Below, in pieces: positions 23,706 through 25,431 of a DNA stretch of 25,431 nucleotides. Made by a program: the position numbers and the translations under genes. The DNA is from JBCCEV01 sp039030125 (lineage in GTDB: Bacteria > Pseudomonadota > Gammaproteobacteria > Ga0077536), in the NCBI GenBank assembly GCA_039030125.1, contig JBCCEV010000046.1:1-25431 (forward strand), written 5' to 3'. Positions within the stretch are counted from its first letter, which is position 1; each line of letters opens with the position of its first letter. A model generated the notes under the pieces. It saw only the letters and a list, made by a program, of their open reading frames with translations, was not told the origin of the DNA and did no database searches.

Positions 23706-24614
23706 CTAATGGCGCCCGTCCACTATCGCGCGCGCACTTTCAAATGCCTCATCTTCTGCAATATAGATTGGCTTATCCGCGCCGTACATGCTCTGCAGCA
23801 GCGAGGTGTGCAACCGATATTTAACATCACCAATTGCCAGCGCCCCAAACACATCAGCGGTTCTTCCAGCGGCTGTTTCTAGCGCTACCCCGCTGTCGTT
23901 AACACCGACACCCTCGATGCCCGCCGGTGGCACGGCGTTGGCGTCGGCAAGCATCGTCAATTCCTCGGCAATCCGCAGTAAATCCTTTGAAAGGACCTGG
24001 ACACCCGCCTTCGCTGCGCTCATGACGATTTCACTGCCCGGTAACCATTGGGCGATGGCGGCGGCCGAACTGCCATCAGCTCCGCGGAGCGAAACGCCAT
24101 AGCGCGCTCCGATGGTCGTTGCGGCACGCTCGGCGTACTCGAGACCCTGGTGAGAGACGATCGCGCACTGCGCGCCGTTTCGCGCAGCCAGCATGGCCGC
24201 GCAGGTCCCTACCGGACCGGTCCCGCCAAACACATGTACACGGCGGCCCTTGAGTCCGCCTTTGGGCGCTAAACGATTTTCCACAAGCGCCACCATTGCC
24301 GCGGCCGTGGTGATCGCACCGCTGGGATCAGCCATCACAGAAACAAGAAAGGGCGGCACCATGGCCGCACGCGCCGCTTCGAGCATGTCGAGCGCAAGCC
24401 CCAGATCACGCCCGCCAATGAAAATACCCGTGCGCTTCACGCCCTGACGGCTGCGCGAAAAAATCGTGTCTTGCGTCAAACCGTGAATTTCTTCGAGCGC
24501 GACGCCGCAATGCGGTATCACGGCATCGAACTGTGCTTCATAAGCCATATTGATATCGAACGGGCTGACGTTCTTAGTCGGGCTAAAAATATGCAATAAG
24601 TGCGGGTGATCCAT
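23706..24614 (-). CDS. mtdB: NAD(P)-dependent methylene-tetrahydromethanopterin dehydrogenase
   Basis: 302 residues from the ATG at 24614; the frame continues to a TTG at 24704, but MDHPHLLHIFSPTKNVSPFD is the family N-terminus. Oxidises methylene-H4MPT to methenyl-H4MPT in the bacterial pterin-linked formaldehyde pathway. Family stretches: VSPFDINMAYEAQFD, LTQDTIFSRS, TGIFIGGRDLGLALDMLEAA, a Rossmann motif VFGGTGPVGTCAAMLAA, VMSAAKAGVQVL, DANAVPPAGIEGVGV and ALAIGDVKYR. It resembles MtdB more than MtdA, which differs at the N-terminus. No other H4MPT genes (fae, mch, fhcABCD) are in the window, so it is separated from its pathway here. It lies tail to tail with rpoD and next to the tRNA gene. 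Confidence 0.92.
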   Translation of the reverse strand: MDHPHLLHIFSPTKNVSPFDINMAYEAQFDAVIPHCGVALEEIHGLTQDTIFSRSRQGVKRTGIFIGGRDLGLALDMLEAARAAMVPPFLVSVMADPSGAITTAAAMVALVENRLAPKGGLKGRRVHVFGGTGPVGTCAAMLAARNGAQCAIVSHQGLEYAERAATTIGARYGVSLRGADGSSAAAIAQWLPGSEIVMSAAKAGVQVLSKDLLRIAEELTMLADANAVPPAGIEGVGVNDSGVALETAAGRTADVFGALAIGDVKYRLHTSLLQSMYGADKPIYIAEDEAFESARAIVDGRH

Positions 24615-24709
24615 ACGCGTCCACAAATTCAAAACTGGATTAGCGCCAACAAAAAAAGATGGCCGCGACCTTTGTACCACGGAATCGTTAGAATGCGAGT
24701 CCAAGCGGC

Positions 24710-24786
<77 letters not shown>

Positions 24787-25110
24787 TTAATTTCGTGTGG
24801 TTGAAGTTATTTCGGCGATTCTCTCGAAGGTTCTACACGGGTCGACACTTTTCTGCGGGCGGTGTGCTAGAGAAGCGGCAACGAGCGCCCGAATCGCGCT
24901 GTACAGCTTTCTGGAGATCTCCGGTGCCACTCTGATAGCACAACCTTTGCAGTGGGAACGGTTGTCGAAAAGACGATGAAGACCTGAGAGCAACAATCTC
25001 CGTTTCCCCTTTACCGGCTCCCGTAAAGCGAGGGGGCAGTAATGGGAAAGTTGAGATTAGAGGTGAACGACTTATTGTGACTGTCTCTGCGGCAGCGAAG
25101 GGAAAGCCCG
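24787..25110 (+). other. Gene-poor stretch downstream of the tRNA
   Basis: No convincing gene in about 320 bases. Short open frames exist on both strands. A plus-strand frame from 24797 (60 codons) and another frame ending at a TAG near 25139 read a little like pieces of one protein split by a shift, but no family is recognisable, no start has a clear ribosome binding site, and a TAG lies upstream in the second frame. It may be a decayed gene or the margin of an insertion next to the tRNA. The only clear structure is the nested inverted repeat at 24995-25058. Confidence 0.5.
24995..25058. repeat. Nested imperfect inverted repeat (64 bases)
   Basis: Three stems nest: AATCTC (24995-25000) with GAGATT (25053-25058); TTTCCC (25003-25008) with GGGAAA (25044-25049); and CTTTAC (25009-25014) with GTAAAG (25023-25028) closing an eight-base loop. 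The 15 bases 25029-25043 bulge on one side. Eighteen base pairs in all. It could be a structured RNA, a protein-binding site or part of a mobile element; no T tract follows, so it is not a simple terminator. Confidence 0.5.
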
Positions 25111-25356
25111 TCAAGTGCCCGACTCCGTTGCTTTGTTAGCTGTATTTAGTTCCTCCGGTAAATACACGTCGCATACCCATAGTTTTCTACCAGATTCTCG
25201 CTTTCTCCATTGAAATGCTTTTTGCTTGGATGGTCGGTGGAAATGTACACGAACGCAGCACCCGAACTTGATACGCTTTTGATTCAGTAATAACTGTATT
25301 TTTTCGACGTCCCGACGTTCCCCCCGAATTGAGTAGCGAATAGATCTGGAGTCCAA
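25111..25356 (-). CDS. Possible small hypothetical protein, start uncertain, perhaps interrupted by an insertion sequence
   Basis: Up to 81 residues. I do not recognise it. It is strongly basic, with a plausible helix (RRDVEKIQLLLNQKR) followed by strands (VRVHFH, RKLWVCDVYLP) and a polar tail. The only start in the frame is a TTG at 25356 with no good ribosome binding site. The frame remains open upstream to the window edge, through the IS3-type transposase start on the other strand. It may be a gene truncated by that insertion or a chance frame. Base composition here is AT-richer than in the core genes. Confidence 0.3.
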   Translation of the reverse strand: MDSRSIRYSIRGERRDVEKIQLLLNQKRIKFGCCVRVHFHRPSKQKAFQWRKRESGRKLWVCDVYLPEELNTANKATESGT

Positions 25357-25360
25357 TGTT

Positions 25361-25431
25361 CCCAGCTGAGGAGATTGGACATGAAGAAACGTTATAGCGA
25401 AGAGCAGATAGTAGGTTTCCTGCGCGAGGCG
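25361..25431 (+). mobile_element. Left part of an IS3-family insertion sequence (runs off the window)
   Basis: Inferred from the transposase start at 25381. The left terminal inverted repeat should lie a few tens of bases before the orfA ATG, somewhere in about 25300-25360, but I cannot fix it without the right end of the element. The coordinates given are therefore a minimum. Confidence 0.6.
25381..25431 (+). CDS. IS3-family transposase OrfA, first 17 codons
   Basis: The visible residues MKKRYSEEQIVGFLREA match the N-terminus of IS3-family (IS407-like group) OrfA proteins, a helix-turn-helix DNA-binding subunit that is normally extended into the OrfAB transposase by a -1 frameshift. GAGGAG at 25368-25373 is a strong ribosome binding site 7 bases before the ATG. 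The rest, including the DDE catalytic part in OrfB, is outside the window, so intactness cannot be judged. Confidence 0.88.
   Translation, partial: MKKRYSEEQIVGFLREA

Noticed and set aside
24995..25058. Integron attC site or rho-independent terminator
   Set aside because: No GTTRRRY/RYYYAAC core pair was found and no T tract follows the hairpin.
24833..25114. A 93-codon minus-strand frame downstream of the tRNA
   Set aside because: It spans the inverted repeat, has no recognisable domain and overlaps other equally weak frames on both strands.

Overview
The window reads as a chromosomal segment of a gammaproteobacterium, densely packed (about 55% GC by eye). The sigma-70 gene is of the long gamma type (611 residues), and from cca (10485) to a CAU-anticodon tRNA (24786) the gene order keeps the E. 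coli backbone cca - uppP - folB - plsY - tsaD - rpsU - dnaG - rpoD - tRNA-Ile2, with extra genes inserted. Two genes hint at lifestyle: the first 25 codons of a single-chain ATP sulfurylase at the left edge (sulfur metabolism) and a methylene-tetrahydromethanopterin dehydrogenase gene (mtdB) between rpoD and the tRNA (H4MPT-linked C1 oxidation). I cannot name the genus.

Layout. 1-1336 (minus): tesA -> Nudix hydrolase -> sat (partial), probably one operon, diverging from 1320-4486 (plus): ybbA-ybbP ABC exporter genes. 4494-4853: small cupin gene, divergent from hemH (4880-5968). 6123-7475 (minus): a cereblon-like CULT-domain gene, a nitroreductase and yjbQ, packed with 0-3 bp between them. 7529-11693 (plus): slt - NDUFA9-like reductase - cca, joined by overlaps. 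11671-15304 (minus): midA-like methyltransferase - uppP - exported msrA, then a cyclase-homology/FHA protein. 15350-16093 (plus): pteridine reductase. 16099-17368 (minus): folB - folK - lipoprotein. 17416-18018: plsY, tail to tail with tsaD (18021-19040, minus). 19126-23665 (plus): macromolecular-synthesis operon rpsU - yqeY - dnaG - rpoD, closed by a strong hairpin terminator. 23706-24614 (minus): mtdB. 24710-24786: tRNA-Ile(CAU).

The last 645 bases differ. After the tRNA there is no convincing gene for about 320 bases, then an AT-richer possible small ORF, then the first codons of an IS3-family transposase OrfA at the window edge. This looks like the edge of a variable region next to a tRNA.

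Most genes are housekeeping: peptidoglycan (slt, uppP), folate (pteridine reductase, folB, folK), heme (hemH), tRNA maturation (cca, tsaD), phospholipid (plsY), replication and transcription (dnaG, rpoD). The most unusual item is the bacterial CULT-domain protein at 7101-7475, which keeps the zinc cysteines and tri-tryptophan cage of the thalidomide-binding domain of cereblon. Next are an FHA protein with a catalytically degenerate nucleotide-cyclase domain and the isolated mtdB. I found no CRISPR array, toxin-antitoxin pair, phage module or obvious new multi-gene defence system.
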